From contig JAHHUD010000045.1 of NCBI GenBank assembly GCA_020024185.1, positions 1 through 12,755 of the forward strand: a stretch of 12,755 bases of DNA, written 5' to 3'. The position numbers and the translations under genes are program-made. Of the stretch, positions 6,058 through 12,755 are shown in pieces. A model generated the notes under the pieces. The model saw only the letters and a list, made by a program, of their open reading frames with translations, was not told the origin of the DNA and did no database searches. The stretch comes from Oscillospiraceae bacterium. Lineage in GTDB: Bacteria > Bacillota > Clostridia > Oscillospirales > Ruminococcaceae. Each line of letters opens with the position of its first letter. The stretch's first letter is position 1.

Positions 6058-7038
6058 ATGCAACAAAGACGCTTTGGTAAAACAAACAGAAATATCACAG
6101 AAATCGGTCTTGGTACATGGCAACTTGGAACAAAATGGGGAGAACCATTTAACCATGAAGAAGCTATGAGAATTTTGGAAACAACATACGAAACAGGTAT
6201 AAATTTTATTGATACAGCAGATATTTATAATGACGGTAATAGCGAAAAGGCTATTGGTGAATTTATAAAAAAATACCCAGACTATTTCTATATAGTTACA
6301 AAATGTGGACGTGGATTAAGACCTCATAATGAAGAAGGCTATACAGCACAAAATATGGAAAAATTCATTGATGGAAGTCTTAAAAGAATGGGGCTTGAAA
6401 GACTTGATATGGTGCTTTTACATTGCCCTCCTCCTTCTATTTACAAAAATGATGAATTATTTGCAGGAATGGAACGCATAAAGAAATCTGGTAAAATTGC
6501 AGATTACGGTGTAAGTATAGAAACAGTTTCAGAAGGCTTACAAGCAATGGAATATCCTATTTCTGCTATGGAAGTAATATTCAATATGTTCCGTTTAAAA
6601 CCTTTAGAAGAATTATTTCCTGTTGCAAAATCTAAAGATGTGGGAATTATAGCTCGTGTTCCATTGGCAAGTGGATTGCTTACAGGTAAATATACAAAAG
6701 ATACAAAATTTGGAGAAAATGACCACCGTACATATAATAGAAACGGTGAATCATTTGATAAAGGAGAAACATTTTCCGGTGTAGATTATAGCTTGGGACT
6801 TCAGGCAGTTGAAGAACTTAAAAAATTGTTTGGTACTGATGACCTTGTTCCATATGCACTTAAATGGATTTTAATGCATGATGCTGTAAGCACAGTTATA
6901 CCAGGTGCAAGCCGTAAAGAACAGGTTATTTCAAATGTTCGAGCTTGTGAAATTCCAGAGCTTAGCAAATCACAAATGGACGGTGTTACAGAGATTTATA
7001 ATAAATATATCCGTAATAGTGTTCATAATCTTTGGTAA
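6058..7038 (+). CDS. aldo/keto reductase
   Basis: This 326-residue soluble enzyme has the (beta/alpha)8 aldo/keto reductase layout: GLGTWQLG near the start (17-24), the signature FIDTADIY (50-57), and a complete catalytic tetrad of D52, Y57, K82 (in VTKCG) and H122 (in LLHCPPP). The C-terminal VIPGASRKEQVISNV (280-294) matches the segment that grips the 2'-phosphate of NADP(H) in this family. Members reduce aldehydes and ketones to alcohols with NADPH. The overall sequence resembles bacterial oxidoreductases of the YajO/IolS/Tas group; the physiological substrate is unknown. The ATG has AAGGAG 8 nt upstream. The gene is monocistronic, with its own promoter, an upstream AGTGAA palindrome shared with the MATE promoter, and a strong terminator. 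This suggests a role in detoxifying reactive carbonyls alongside the efflux pump under HxlR control, which is inference. Confidence 0.92.
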   Translation: MQQRRFGKTNRNITEIGLGTWQLGTKWGEPFNHEEAMRILETTYETGINFIDTADIYNDGNSEKAIGEFIKKYPDYFYIVTKCGRGLRPHNEEGYTAQNMEKFIDGSLKRMGLERLDMVLLHCPPPSIYKNDELFAGMERIKKSGKIADYGVSIETVSEGLQAMEYPISAMEVIFNMFRLKPLEELFPVAKSKDVGIIARVPLASGLLTGKYTKDTKFGENDHRTYNRNGESFDKGETFSGVDYSLGLQAVEELKKLFGTDDLVPYALKWILMHDAVSTVIPGASRKEQVISNVRACEIPELSKSQMDGVTEIYNKYIRNSVHNLW

Positions 7039-7052
7039 AATATTAATAAACA

Positions 7053-7089
7053 AAAGACAGTCTGTAATATAAACAGACTGTCTTTTTTT
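7053..7089 (+). terminator. intrinsic terminator of the aldo/keto reductase gene
   Basis: A perfect 13-bp stem (AAAGACAGTCTGT with ACAGACTGTCTTT), a 7-nt loop and a seven-T run lie 14 bp past the reductase stop codon. It separates the HxlR region from the TetR-led cassette. Confidence 0.92.
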
Positions 7090-7165
7090 ATTGAGAATTA
7101 ATGAAGACATAATAATGTGAAATAAATTTGAAATTTAACAAATAAATATAAAAATAATATATTTT

Positions 7166-7185
7166 TAATATGAATTATCATATTA
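7166..7185. repeat. 8-bp inverted repeat in the AT-rich region upstream of the TetR gene
   Basis: TAATATGA and TCATATTA are exact reverse complements separated by ATTA, giving a 20-bp palindrome of the size typical of TetR-family operators. It lies about 70 bp upstream of the tetR-type promoter in a stretch (7090-7254) that is otherwise very AT-rich and holds no gene or other structure I can support. No second copy was found near the 8096 gene, so the link with the TetR protein is tentative. Confidence 0.35.
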
Positions 7186-7254
7186 CACAACTTAATTTGG
7201 TGAATATTACAAAAATACCGTTAAATAATTGTTAATAAAATATCAATTAAATTA

Positions 7255-7283
7255 TTGAAATATTGATAAAAGTTTTATATAAT
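7255..7283 (+). promoter_or_regulatory. promoter of the TetR-type gene and probably the downstream cassette
   Basis: TTGAAA (7255-7260), 17 bp, TATAAT (7278-7283): a 5/6 -35 and a perfect -10. The predicted start is near 7290, which rules out the in-frame TTG at 7263 as a translation start. A 7-bp inverted repeat TATCAAT (7241-7247) / ATTGATA (7262-7268) brackets the -35 and is another possible repressor site. Confidence 0.75.
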
Positions 7284-7285
7284 AA

Positions 7286-7302
7286 TGTCAGTAAGAATGA
7301 CA
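7286..7302. promoter_or_regulatory. small palindrome at the tetR-type transcription start (possible operator)
   Basis: TGTCA-N7-TGACA spans the predicted transcription start, a usual place for a TetR autorepressor to bind. The arms are only 5 bp, so this is a candidate only, but they contain G/C pairs in a region otherwise nearly all A/T. Confidence 0.35.
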
Positions 7303-7325
7303 AAAAAATAACAAGTGTGAGATAT

Positions 7326-7973
7326 ATGGAAAATAAAAAAATAAAATCTTCAATAAAAGAAAGAAATAGAGAGCGTGTTATAAAATATGCCTTGGAAAGT
7401 TTCATAGAGTTTGGAATCGAAAAAACAAAAATTTCAGATATAGCAAAAAAAGCAGAGATTACAGAAAGAAGTGTTTTCAGATACTTTGATACAAAATCAG
7501 ATTTGGTGTTTGAAGCAGTTTTGCTGTTTTGGAAAAATGTTAAAAATAAAGTTGGAACAAAATACAAGGAGAGTATAGGTGATGATATTTCTGGAATTGA
7601 ACAGGTTAAAGAAGTTTTGAAAGCATATTCAGAAATTTATTTTACAAATAGACAAGAATTTGTATTTATTCACGAAGCTGAATCATACCTATACCGTGTT
7701 GGTAAATCTGAGCTTATAGAAAATAAATATTTATTATCAAATAAAACATCATCAAATCCACTTGAAACTGCAATAAAAAATGGAATTAAAGATGGAACTA
7801 TAAGACATGATATAGATTTGCAAATACTATATTACAACACATTTGATTCGTTGTTAGGGCTTATTCAAAAAATTTCAGTAAGTGGAAAAACAAATCAAGA
7901 ATATATAGAAATTGCAAGAAAAAGATTAGAGAACTTTTGTGAAGTAACTGTAAAAGCATATAGTAATAACTAA
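7326..7973 (+). CDS. TetR/AcrR-family transcriptional regulator
   Basis: This 215-residue protein has the TetR N-terminal DNA-binding domain: helix 1 (ERVIKYALESFIEFGIEKTK, 16-34), then the helix-turn-helix ISDIAKKAEITERSVFRYF (36-54), ending in the characteristic F-R/Y-Y-F-x-x-K segment (FRYFDTKSDLV). The C-terminal two thirds is helical and variable, as expected for the ligand-binding and dimer domain, and gives no clue to the inducer. I choose the ATG at 7326. The longer frame from a TTG at 7263 would start upstream of the predicted transcription start and adds 21 residues foreign to the family. The ribosome site before 7326 is weak (GTGAG), which fits low-level expression of a repressor. 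It is the first gene of a same-strand series of five genes with no terminator in between, so it probably regulates that cassette. Confidence 0.9.
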   Translation: MENKKIKSSIKERNRERVIKYALESFIEFGIEKTKISDIAKKAEITERSVFRYFDTKSDLVFEAVLLFWKNVKNKVGTKYKESIGDDISGIEQVKEVLKAYSEIYFTNRQEFVFIHEAESYLYRVGKSELIENKYLLSNKTSSNPLETAIKNGIKDGTIRHDIDLQILYYNTFDSLLGLIQKISVSGKTNQEYIEIARKRLENFCEVTVKAYSNN

Positions 7974-8043
7974 ATTTGTAATTTACACAGCATATATTTT
8001 TAAAACACATAAAAAATCAAGATAAAAATATATAAGTTAAATT

Positions 8044-8068
8044 GTTAAATACTATGTTGTGTTAAATA
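8044..8068 (+). repeat. GTTAAATA direct repeat upstream of the first membrane-protein gene
   Basis: GTTAAATA occurs at 8044-8051 and again at 8061-8068 (17-bp period), just before the ribosome site at 8080. The same octamer lies upstream of the TetR promoter at 7220-7227. No convincing -35/-10 pair and no terminator hairpin could be found in 7974-8095, so the downstream genes may be read through from the tetR-type promoter. With so AT-rich a background the repeat is weak evidence. Confidence 0.3.
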
Positions 8069-8095
8069 TAAAAATATTTAAGGAGAGTTTATTTT

Positions 8096-8956
8096 ATGGA
8101 AATAACAAACCAAAAAGTTGGCAAAGCAGATATATACATAAAATGGATTATGTTTACCGCTGCTATTACTGGTATGGCTATTTTGACGGCATTTTATCCA
8201 ATTGAAGCTAATATTCCTATGGTAGTTATACCATCAATATTAGTTTTGATACTTGCTAAACCAGTTTTTTTTGAAAAGCTAAAATTAACAACACTGCTTA
8301 CCATGCGTATTGTTATTGTTTTTGCAGCATTAAATTTCTTTAATCCACAAGTGTATGTTGATGTGATTATGTTAATGCTTATAGTTAATATTTTGGAAGC
8401 TACATTTACAGATTTAATACGATATAAAAAGTACTTTAATGCAATATCCGGTTTTGCTGTTGCAGTTGGGGTTATCACACTTAGAGGTGTATGGCAGTTT
8501 GATGCTCCGTTTGGAGATTACTATATGGCAAAAGGGGCTGTGCCTGCAATCACTATTATGTATGCAATAGCTTACACACTTTGGAACTGGATTTTTGTTA
8601 CAAATGAATTTTCTCCAGCAGTTTCTTTGATGCATGTAGGTTTTCTTTTTGCTCCACTGTTTGGCTGTCTGTGTACAATGGGTCTTGGGGCTTATGGTGG
8701 CATCGGTATGTGGCTGTTACTAAGAGCAAACTCACTTTCAATAGGTGGTTGGATGCAAATAGGGGCAAAAGACTGGTTTGAAAGAGAATATCATAACGAA
8801 AAATTTTCAAAATTTGTTCAGTGGACAAAACAAACACCGGTACAAATTATATGTATGATAATAAATTTGGCACTTATTGGAGCTTGTATTTTCTTGATGA
8901 TACAAAATGGTGGAATTGTATTTACTTTTTCAAGTTTGACCCCACCAGCGCTATAA
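8096..8956 (+). CDS. polytopic membrane protein, probable distant DUF5692-type paralogue
   Basis: I do not recognise a characterised function. The 286-residue protein is mostly membrane: hydrophobic segments near residues 15-33, 41-58, 65-82, 86-104, 113-129, 149-169, 176-193, 195-210 and 250-270 suggest eight or nine helices, with a soluble loop at about 217-248 (KDWFEREYHNEKFSK). There is no signal peptide of the exported type and no transporter or heme motif I can name. Two motifs recur in the gene at 11745: N98-I-L-E101-A102-x3-D106 and A159-Y160-x-L162-W163-N164, the second followed by N170 at the same offset. I therefore infer a remote paralogue. The ribosome site AAGGAGAG lies 8 nt before the ATG. 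It is the second gene of the TetR-led cassette and ends 74 bp before the flavoenzyme; a short stem (ACAAACT / AGTTTGT, 8983-9011) in that gap might affect processing. A role as membrane partner or substrate carrier for the redox enzymes is speculation. Confidence 0.8.
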   Translation: MEITNQKVGKADIYIKWIMFTAAITGMAILTAFYPIEANIPMVVIPSILVLILAKPVFFEKLKLTTLLTMRIVIVFAALNFFNPQVYVDVIMLMLIVNILEATFTDLIRYKKYFNAISGFAVAVGVITLRGVWQFDAPFGDYYMAKGAVPAITIMYAIAYTLWNWIFVTNEFSPAVSLMHVGFLFAPLFGCLCTMGLGAYGGIGMWLLLRANSLSIGGWMQIGAKDWFEREYHNEKFSKFVQWTKQTPVQIICMIINLALIGACIFLMIQNGGIVFTFSSLTPPAL

Positions 8957-9030
8957 GATAAAAAATAATTTTAAGAAATAAAACAAACTGAAAATATTAA
9001 AAGAAGTTTGTAATAAGAAAGGTGAAAAAT

Positions 9031-10560
9031 ATGAATAAATATGATGTAATTGTCATAGGAGCAGGAAATGGCGGACTTGCTGCCGCTGCAACATTGGCTG
9101 AAAAAGGAAAGAGCGTTATCCTTTTTGAAAAGCATAATATTCCAGGTGGATGTGGTACAAGTTTTTGTCGTGGACGTTTTGAATTTGAAATTGCTTTGCA
9201 CCAACTTTCACATTTGGGTACAAAAGAAAATCCAGGTCAACTAAGAAAACAGTTTGCACGTTATGGGATAGAAGATGAAATAGATTGGATACAGATAAAA
9301 GAGCTTTATAGAGTAAACTTCCCAGACGGTACAGGCATAAGCTTGCCATCTGACAGAAAAGAATGTGAAGATTTTCTTTGCAAGGAATTCCCATCAGAAG
9401 CACAATCAATAAGAAAATATTTTGAAGTTGTTTATAAATTCTGTGAAGAATCTGCTGATTTTGCGTCAAAAAGTGCAGGAAGTACAGAAGAACCAGGCTC
9501 TGTGAAAAAAGCAATAATGAAAGTAGGTTTTCCAAAAAAATATCCTACTTTGGCAAATTATGCAATGAAATCAACACAAGAAGTTCTTGATGAATTTTTC
9601 AAAAGTCCAAAATTGCAACTTGCATTGAGTGCTTATTGGTGCTTTATGGGTATGCCACCAACAAGATTTCCATTTGCAATTCTTGCAAAATGTACAAATT
9701 TCTATCTTGAAACAAAACCATTTTATCTTCGTGGGACATCGATGATGATGAACCAAGCAATTATGGAAGCAGCACAACGCATGGGTGGTATTGTTAAACT
9801 TAATTGTGGAATAACTCGTATAGTTATTGAAAATGGAAAAGCTGTTGGGGTTGTTGACGAACATGGTGTTGAATATCGTGCAAAGAAAATTATTTCAAAT
9901 ATTTCTCCACTTGCTACATACGGAAATCTACTTGCACCAGAAGAAATTCCAGATAGTGCAAGAGAATATCTAAAACCATATACAGTTGGCATATCTGCAT
10001 TGACTTGCTTTATAGGTCTTGACTGTACACCAGAAGAAATTGGATTTACAACATCATTTACTCTTAATTATGAGAGTTTAGATGCAAATAAAGATTTTGC
10101 AGATGCTTATAAATTACTCCCTGAAAATGACCCACTTGTTGCAACCTGCTATACAGTTGATGACCCAAGTGTTTCACCAGAAGGTACAAGTATTATTACT
10201 GCAGGTACACTTAAATATAGTACAGAATGGGAAAAACTTACACCAGAACAGTATTATGAAATGAAATATGAAGCAGGCAAACGCATTGTTGCAAGACTTG
10301 AGAAAATGTATCCAGGCATCACAGAACATATTGAAGAAATGGAAGTTGCAACTCCTTTGACACATATGCGATATCTTGGACACCCGGGCGGTGCTATATA
10401 CGGTTATGAACAGGATTTGATGCAGTCTGTGTTCTTCTTCCCATCAGAAAGCAAAATTCCAAATCTTGAGTTTGCAAGTGGTTGGGTTAATGCTTGTGGT
10501 TTTGGCCCTAACTATACATACGCAGATACTGTTGCATCAAGAGTTGCTAAGGAGGTTTAA
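9031..10560 (+). CDS. FAD-dependent oxidoreductase of the CrtI / phytoene desaturase / retinol saturase type
   Basis: This 509-residue flavoprotein opens with a Rossmann FAD site: VIVIGAGNGG (6-15) with the G10-x-G12-x-x-G15 pattern, E33 to bind the ribose, and PGG (38-40) followed by a charged F-C-R-G-R-F-E-F-E stretch (45-53), typical of the phytoene desaturase and all-trans-retinol 13,14-reductase group (COG1233). The C-terminus has the matching second FAD region: TPLTHMRYLG (441-450) and ASGWVNACGFGP (482-493). Such enzymes oxidise or reduce C=C bonds in long hydrophobic molecules. No isoprenoid or carotenoid biosynthesis gene is nearby, so carotenoid desaturation is unlikely; a reductive reaction fed by the next gene is more plausible (inference). 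I use the ATG at 9031: the GTG at 9022 lies inside the ribosome site AGAAAGGTG. The last codons contain the AAGGAGG site of the next gene, so the two are translationally coupled and probably made in similar amounts. Confidence 0.85.
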   Translation: MNKYDVIVIGAGNGGLAAAATLAEKGKSVILFEKHNIPGGCGTSFCRGRFEFEIALHQLSHLGTKENPGQLRKQFARYGIEDEIDWIQIKELYRVNFPDGTGISLPSDRKECEDFLCKEFPSEAQSIRKYFEVVYKFCEESADFASKSAGSTEEPGSVKKAIMKVGFPKKYPTLANYAMKSTQEVLDEFFKSPKLQLALSAYWCFMGMPPTRFPFAILAKCTNFYLETKPFYLRGTSMMMNQAIMEAAQRMGGIVKLNCGITRIVIENGKAVGVVDEHGVEYRAKKIISNISPLATYGNLLAPEEIPDSAREYLKPYTVGISALTCFIGLDCTPEEIGFTTSFTLNYESLDANKDFADAYKLLPENDPLVATCYTVDDPSVSPEGTSIITAGTLKYSTEWEKLTPEQYYEMKYEAGKRIVARLEKMYPGITEHIEEMEVATPLTHMRYLGHPGGAIYGYEQDLMQSVFFFPSESKIPNLEFASGWVNACGFGPNYTYADTVASRVAKEV

Positions 10561-10563
10561 AAA

Positions 10564-11727
10564 ATGGCTAAAAATATTAAAGAAACACTTCTCGGAACCT
10601 TGGTTCACGGTGAAGAAATATTGGAAAATATTCGTGTAATGCGAAATGTTTCACTTGATAAAATCACACAAGATGATGTTGCAAAACCATCACAAGCAAT
10701 ACATAAAAAAGAACTTGAACTTGTTGTGAGTAATGTTATAGAAACCGGGAAAAATGCAAAAATAATTCGTTTATCATCAAAAGACGGGTATTTGCCACCA
10801 TTTGAAGCAGGTCAATATGTAAATATATTTACAACAATAGATGGTGTAAGAACAAGCAGACCATATAGTATATCATCATCTCCAAGACAAAGAGGATATT
10901 ATGAAATTACTGTTGCAGGTATTCCTGACGGTTTTGTATCAACATATCTTATAGAAAATGCAAAAATTGGTGATACATTTACAGCAAACGGCCCGGCAGG
11001 TGTGTTCCGTTATCAACCGGTTTTTCATAGTAAAAAAGCTTTGTTTCTTGCAGGTGGTAGTGGCGTAACTCCGTTTATGAGCATGACAAGAGAAATTATT
11101 GAAGCAAATCTTGATAGAGATATTGTTATGCTTTATGGATGCAGAAATCCACAAGTAGCTCTTTTTCATGATGAACTTTCGGCTTATGCACAAAAATATC
11201 CAAACTTCAAATATCATCTCATTGTTTCAGATGATACAGCAGAATGGACAGGTGAAAAGGGATTTATGAATGGTGAGCTTATAGCTCGTCTTGTACCAGA
11301 CTTTATGGAACGCACATCATATATTTGCGGACCACAAGTTATGAACGATTTTTGTAAAAAAGAATTGGAAAATATGGGTGTTCCGGAAAAGAAAATTCGC
11401 AGAGAAATGTTTGGCACACGCCGTGATATTCAAAATGAGCCAGGCTGGCCAGCAGAACTTAATGGAAATGAAATATTTAAAATTAAAGTTGGGGATAAAA
11501 TTATTCCAGCTAAATCAAGTGAATCTATCCTTGTGGCTTTAGAGCGTGCAGGTGTAAGGGTGAATGTTTGCTGTCGTAGTGGTGAATGCAGTCTGTGTCG
11601 TGTAAAGCTTGTATCCGGCAATGTATTTTTGGCAAAAGGTATGCTTCGTCGTTATGCAGATGAAAAATATGGTTATATTCACTCATGTAAAGCGTATCCA
11701 ATAGGTGATGTTGAAATTATGCTTTAA
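10564..11727 (+). CDS. NAD(P)H:ferredoxin-reductase-type flavoprotein with C-terminal [2Fe-2S] domain
   Basis: This 387-residue protein is an electron-transfer chain in one polypeptide. A 50-residue N-terminal extension of no recognised family precedes an FNR-type FAD-binding barrel with the R99-P-Y-S102 flavin motif. Next comes an NAD(P)-binding domain with GGSGVTP (164-170) and the C-terminal-type motif CGPQVM (255-260). Last is a plant-type ferredoxin domain (about 303-387) with ligands C337-x4-C342-x2-C345 and C375. This order (FAD, NAD, 2Fe-2S) is that of class IB oxygenase reductases and Hmp-like reductases without the globin. It should take hydride from NAD(P)H and pass single electrons out through the cluster. 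The natural acceptor is the CrtI-like flavoenzyme three bases upstream, whose gene contains this gene's AAGGAGG site. C336, next to the first ligand, is an extra cysteine. No oxygenase is encoded nearby, so reductive chemistry under anaerobic conditions is more likely (inference). Confidence 0.92.
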   Translation: MAKNIKETLLGTLVHGEEILENIRVMRNVSLDKITQDDVAKPSQAIHKKELELVVSNVIETGKNAKIIRLSSKDGYLPPFEAGQYVNIFTTIDGVRTSRPYSISSSPRQRGYYEITVAGIPDGFVSTYLIENAKIGDTFTANGPAGVFRYQPVFHSKKALFLAGGSGVTPFMSMTREIIEANLDRDIVMLYGCRNPQVALFHDELSAYAQKYPNFKYHLIVSDDTAEWTGEKGFMNGELIARLVPDFMERTSYICGPQVMNDFCKKELENMGVPEKKIRREMFGTRRDIQNEPGWPAELNGNEIFKIKVGDKIIPAKSSESILVALERAGVRVNVCCRSGECSLCRVKLVSGNVFLAKGMLRRYADEKYGYIHSCKAYPIGDVEIML

Positions 11728-11744
11728 TAGAAAGGAGAGTAATT

Positions 11745-12686
11745 ATGGGGTTTTTCTTTCAAGGGTATTCATTACTTACGATTGTCGGAGTGCTTATTTT
11801 AATAGTTGCACTTGTAGTGCTAAATGAAATTACAAGACGTAGCAAAGTTTTATCTATAATAATGTACTGTGTTTTGCCAATAGTTCTTGTTGTGCTTATT
11901 TCAATGGGTGTTGTTGGCAGTCCATCAAGTAAAACTTGGTTTGGTGTTGTAAAAACATATTCAGCACTTATAGGTGTTATTGGTTTTATGTTAATACGAT
12001 ATACAAAACTTGGAGAAAAAAAGTTTGCATGGTATTTTCCGGTTGCAATATTAGCTATTAATATTATTGAAGCTATGTATCGTGATTATGAAGTTTTTAA
12101 AACATTTAAAGAACTTACAGTTGACGAAGCAGGTTTAACAGTTCTTGGTGGACCATGGAATCTTATGAATGCATTGGCAGGTTTATTCTTGCTTTTAACA
12201 ATGACAGGTTGGGTTGGTATAAAAGTTGCCAATACAAAGTCTCGTGATATGGTTTGGCCAGACCAACTTTGGTTTTGGATTTTAGCTTATGATTTGTGGA
12301 ATGTGGCTTATTGCTACAATAGTATTTCTACAAGAGCTATGTACGCCGGTGTTGTTCTCATTATAAGTTGTACAGTTGCAGAATTCTTTATCAAGGAAGG
12401 CGCATGGCTTCAACATCGTGCACAAACACTTGCAATATTTGGTATGTTCTCTTTAGCTGTGGACTATCAAGCTATGTCGATGTTTAGCATAACAGCGACA
12501 TATAATCCAACAGCTTGGACAGTTCTCAGTGCAATAGCACTTGTTGTAAATATCGCAGTATTTATTTATGAAATATTGGTTATTAAGAAAACACATAAAA
12601 ATCCATTAAAAGAAGAAATATACACTGACAGTAAGTTCTATAAGAAAAATCTTGAAGCAAATAACTTGCAGAAAGACTGTGTATAA
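11745..12686 (+). CDS. polytopic membrane protein, DUF5692 family
   Basis: The 313-residue protein matches my recollection of the uncharacterised DUF5692 family, notably the segments NEITRRSK (27-34), KTYSALIGVIGFMLIRY (70-86), GGPWN (135-139), WPDQLWFWILAYDLWN (171-186) and EGAWLQHRAQTLA (218-230). There is no biochemical function on record that I can name. Hydrophobic segments near 9-27, 38-56, 72-86, 97-112, 139-157, 173-190, 198-214, 228-248 and 257-280 indicate about nine helices, and a charged tail of 33 residues ends the protein. It shares N106-I-I-E109-A110-x3-D114 and A181-Y-x-L-W-N186 with the protein at 8096. The only histidines are H224, in the conserved loop, and H284 in the tail, so a bis-histidine heme within the membrane is unlikely. 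AAAGGAGAG lies 5 nt before the ATG, 17 bp after the reductase stop, so it is in the same operon. It may anchor the reductase pair to the membrane or move the substrate; this is unproven. Confidence 0.85.
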   Translation: MGFFFQGYSLLTIVGVLILIVALVVLNEITRRSKVLSIIMYCVLPIVLVVLISMGVVGSPSSKTWFGVVKTYSALIGVIGFMLIRYTKLGEKKFAWYFPVAILAINIIEAMYRDYEVFKTFKELTVDEAGLTVLGGPWNLMNALAGLFLLLTMTGWVGIKVANTKSRDMVWPDQLWFWILAYDLWNVAYCYNSISTRAMYAGVVLIISCTVAEFFIKEGAWLQHRAQTLAIFGMFSLAVDYQAMSMFSITATYNPTAWTVLSAIALVVNIAVFIYEILVIKKTHKNPLKEEIYTDSKFYKKNLEANNLQKDCV

Positions 12687-12700
12687 TCTGTCGTAAAATT

Positions 12701-12744
12701 AAAAAGTCAAACTCAAACATATTATTGTGAGAGTTTGACTTTTT
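12701..12744 (+). terminator. intrinsic terminator at the end of the TetR-led cassette
   Basis: A perfect 14-bp stem (AAAAAGTCAAACTC with GAGTTTGACTTTTT) with a 16-nt loop ends in a T-rich tract, 14 bp after the last stop codon. With no comparable hairpin between 7326 and 12686, it closes a single transcription unit. The A-run on the left arm would let it work in both directions. Confidence 0.9.
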
Positions 12745-12755
12745 CTTGTTGAATT

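Noticed and set aside
7090..7254. Small gene or RNA in the AT-rich gap after the reductase terminator
   Set aside because: No open frame with a ribosome site, no promoter-terminator pair and no stable GC-containing fold could be seen, apart from the palindrome at 7166-7185.
9022..9030. GTG start at 9022 for the flavoenzyme
   Set aside because: The GTG is part of the Shine-Dalgarno AGAAAGGTG. The ATG at 9031 has correct spacing and puts the Rossmann strand at the usual place. The GTG at 5393 of the MATE gene was rejected for the same reason.
9116..9535. 139-codon open frame on the minus strand within the flavoenzyme gene
   Set aside because: It lies wholly inside a strongly supported gene and encodes a Leu/Phe-rich low-complexity protein without family features; it is a shadow frame. 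The same applies to the antisense frames within clpB.
9031..10560. Carotenoid biosynthesis gene (phytoene desaturase)
   Set aside because: The fold matches the CrtI group, but no phytoene synthase, prenyl transferase or cyclase gene is nearby, and a dedicated NAD(P)H-[2Fe-2S] reductase partner does not fit CrtI, so the name is given only at family level.

Overview
The window is AT-rich, with dense genes, strong AGGAGG-type ribosome binding sites, short intergenic gaps, consensus sigma-A promoters and many hairpin-plus-T terminators. This points to a low-GC Firmicute, most likely an anaerobic member of the Clostridia. That assignment is an inference from composition and gene families; no rRNA or other taxonomic marker is present. 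I see no tRNA, rRNA, CRISPR array, transposase or phage gene.

Left part (1-4050). A PAP2-type membrane phosphatase on the + strand converges on clpB across a shared bidirectional terminator. clpB (minus strand) lies directly behind a small gene for a ribbon-helix-helix (RHH) DNA-binding protein. Both appear to be driven by one near-consensus promoter whose -35 element sits inside a perfect 12-bp inverted repeat. This suggests that an RHH protein, rather than CtsR or HrcA, controls this ClpB chaperone.

Middle part (3990-7090). A MATE efflux pump (minus) diverges from an HxlR-family regulator (+), which is followed by an aldo/keto reductase (+). The palindrome AGTGAA-N6-TTCACT occurs twice. 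Its centre lies exactly 30.5 bp upstream of the -35 box of both the MATE promoter and the reductase promoter. This is the layout expected if HxlR activates an efflux-plus-carbonyl-reduction response to a toxic or electrophilic compound.

Right part (7090-12755). Lying between two strong terminators is a compact cassette: a TetR regulator, a polytopic membrane protein, a CrtI/retinol-saturase-like FAD oxidoreductase, a ferredoxin-NAD(P)H reductase fused to a C-terminal plant-type [2Fe-2S] domain, and a second polytopic membrane protein of the DUF5692 type. The two membrane proteins share conserved motifs and appear to be distant paralogues. The simplest reading is an inducible membrane-associated electron-transfer system: NAD(P)H to FAD to [2Fe-2S] to the CrtI-like flavoenzyme, acting on an unknown hydrophobic substrate. 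This is the part of the window most likely to be an undescribed system.

Several start codons were moved inward from the longest possible reading frame (MATE, hxlR-type, tetR-type and the FAD enzyme) because the upstream start falls inside the Shine-Dalgarno sequence, the leader or the promoter.
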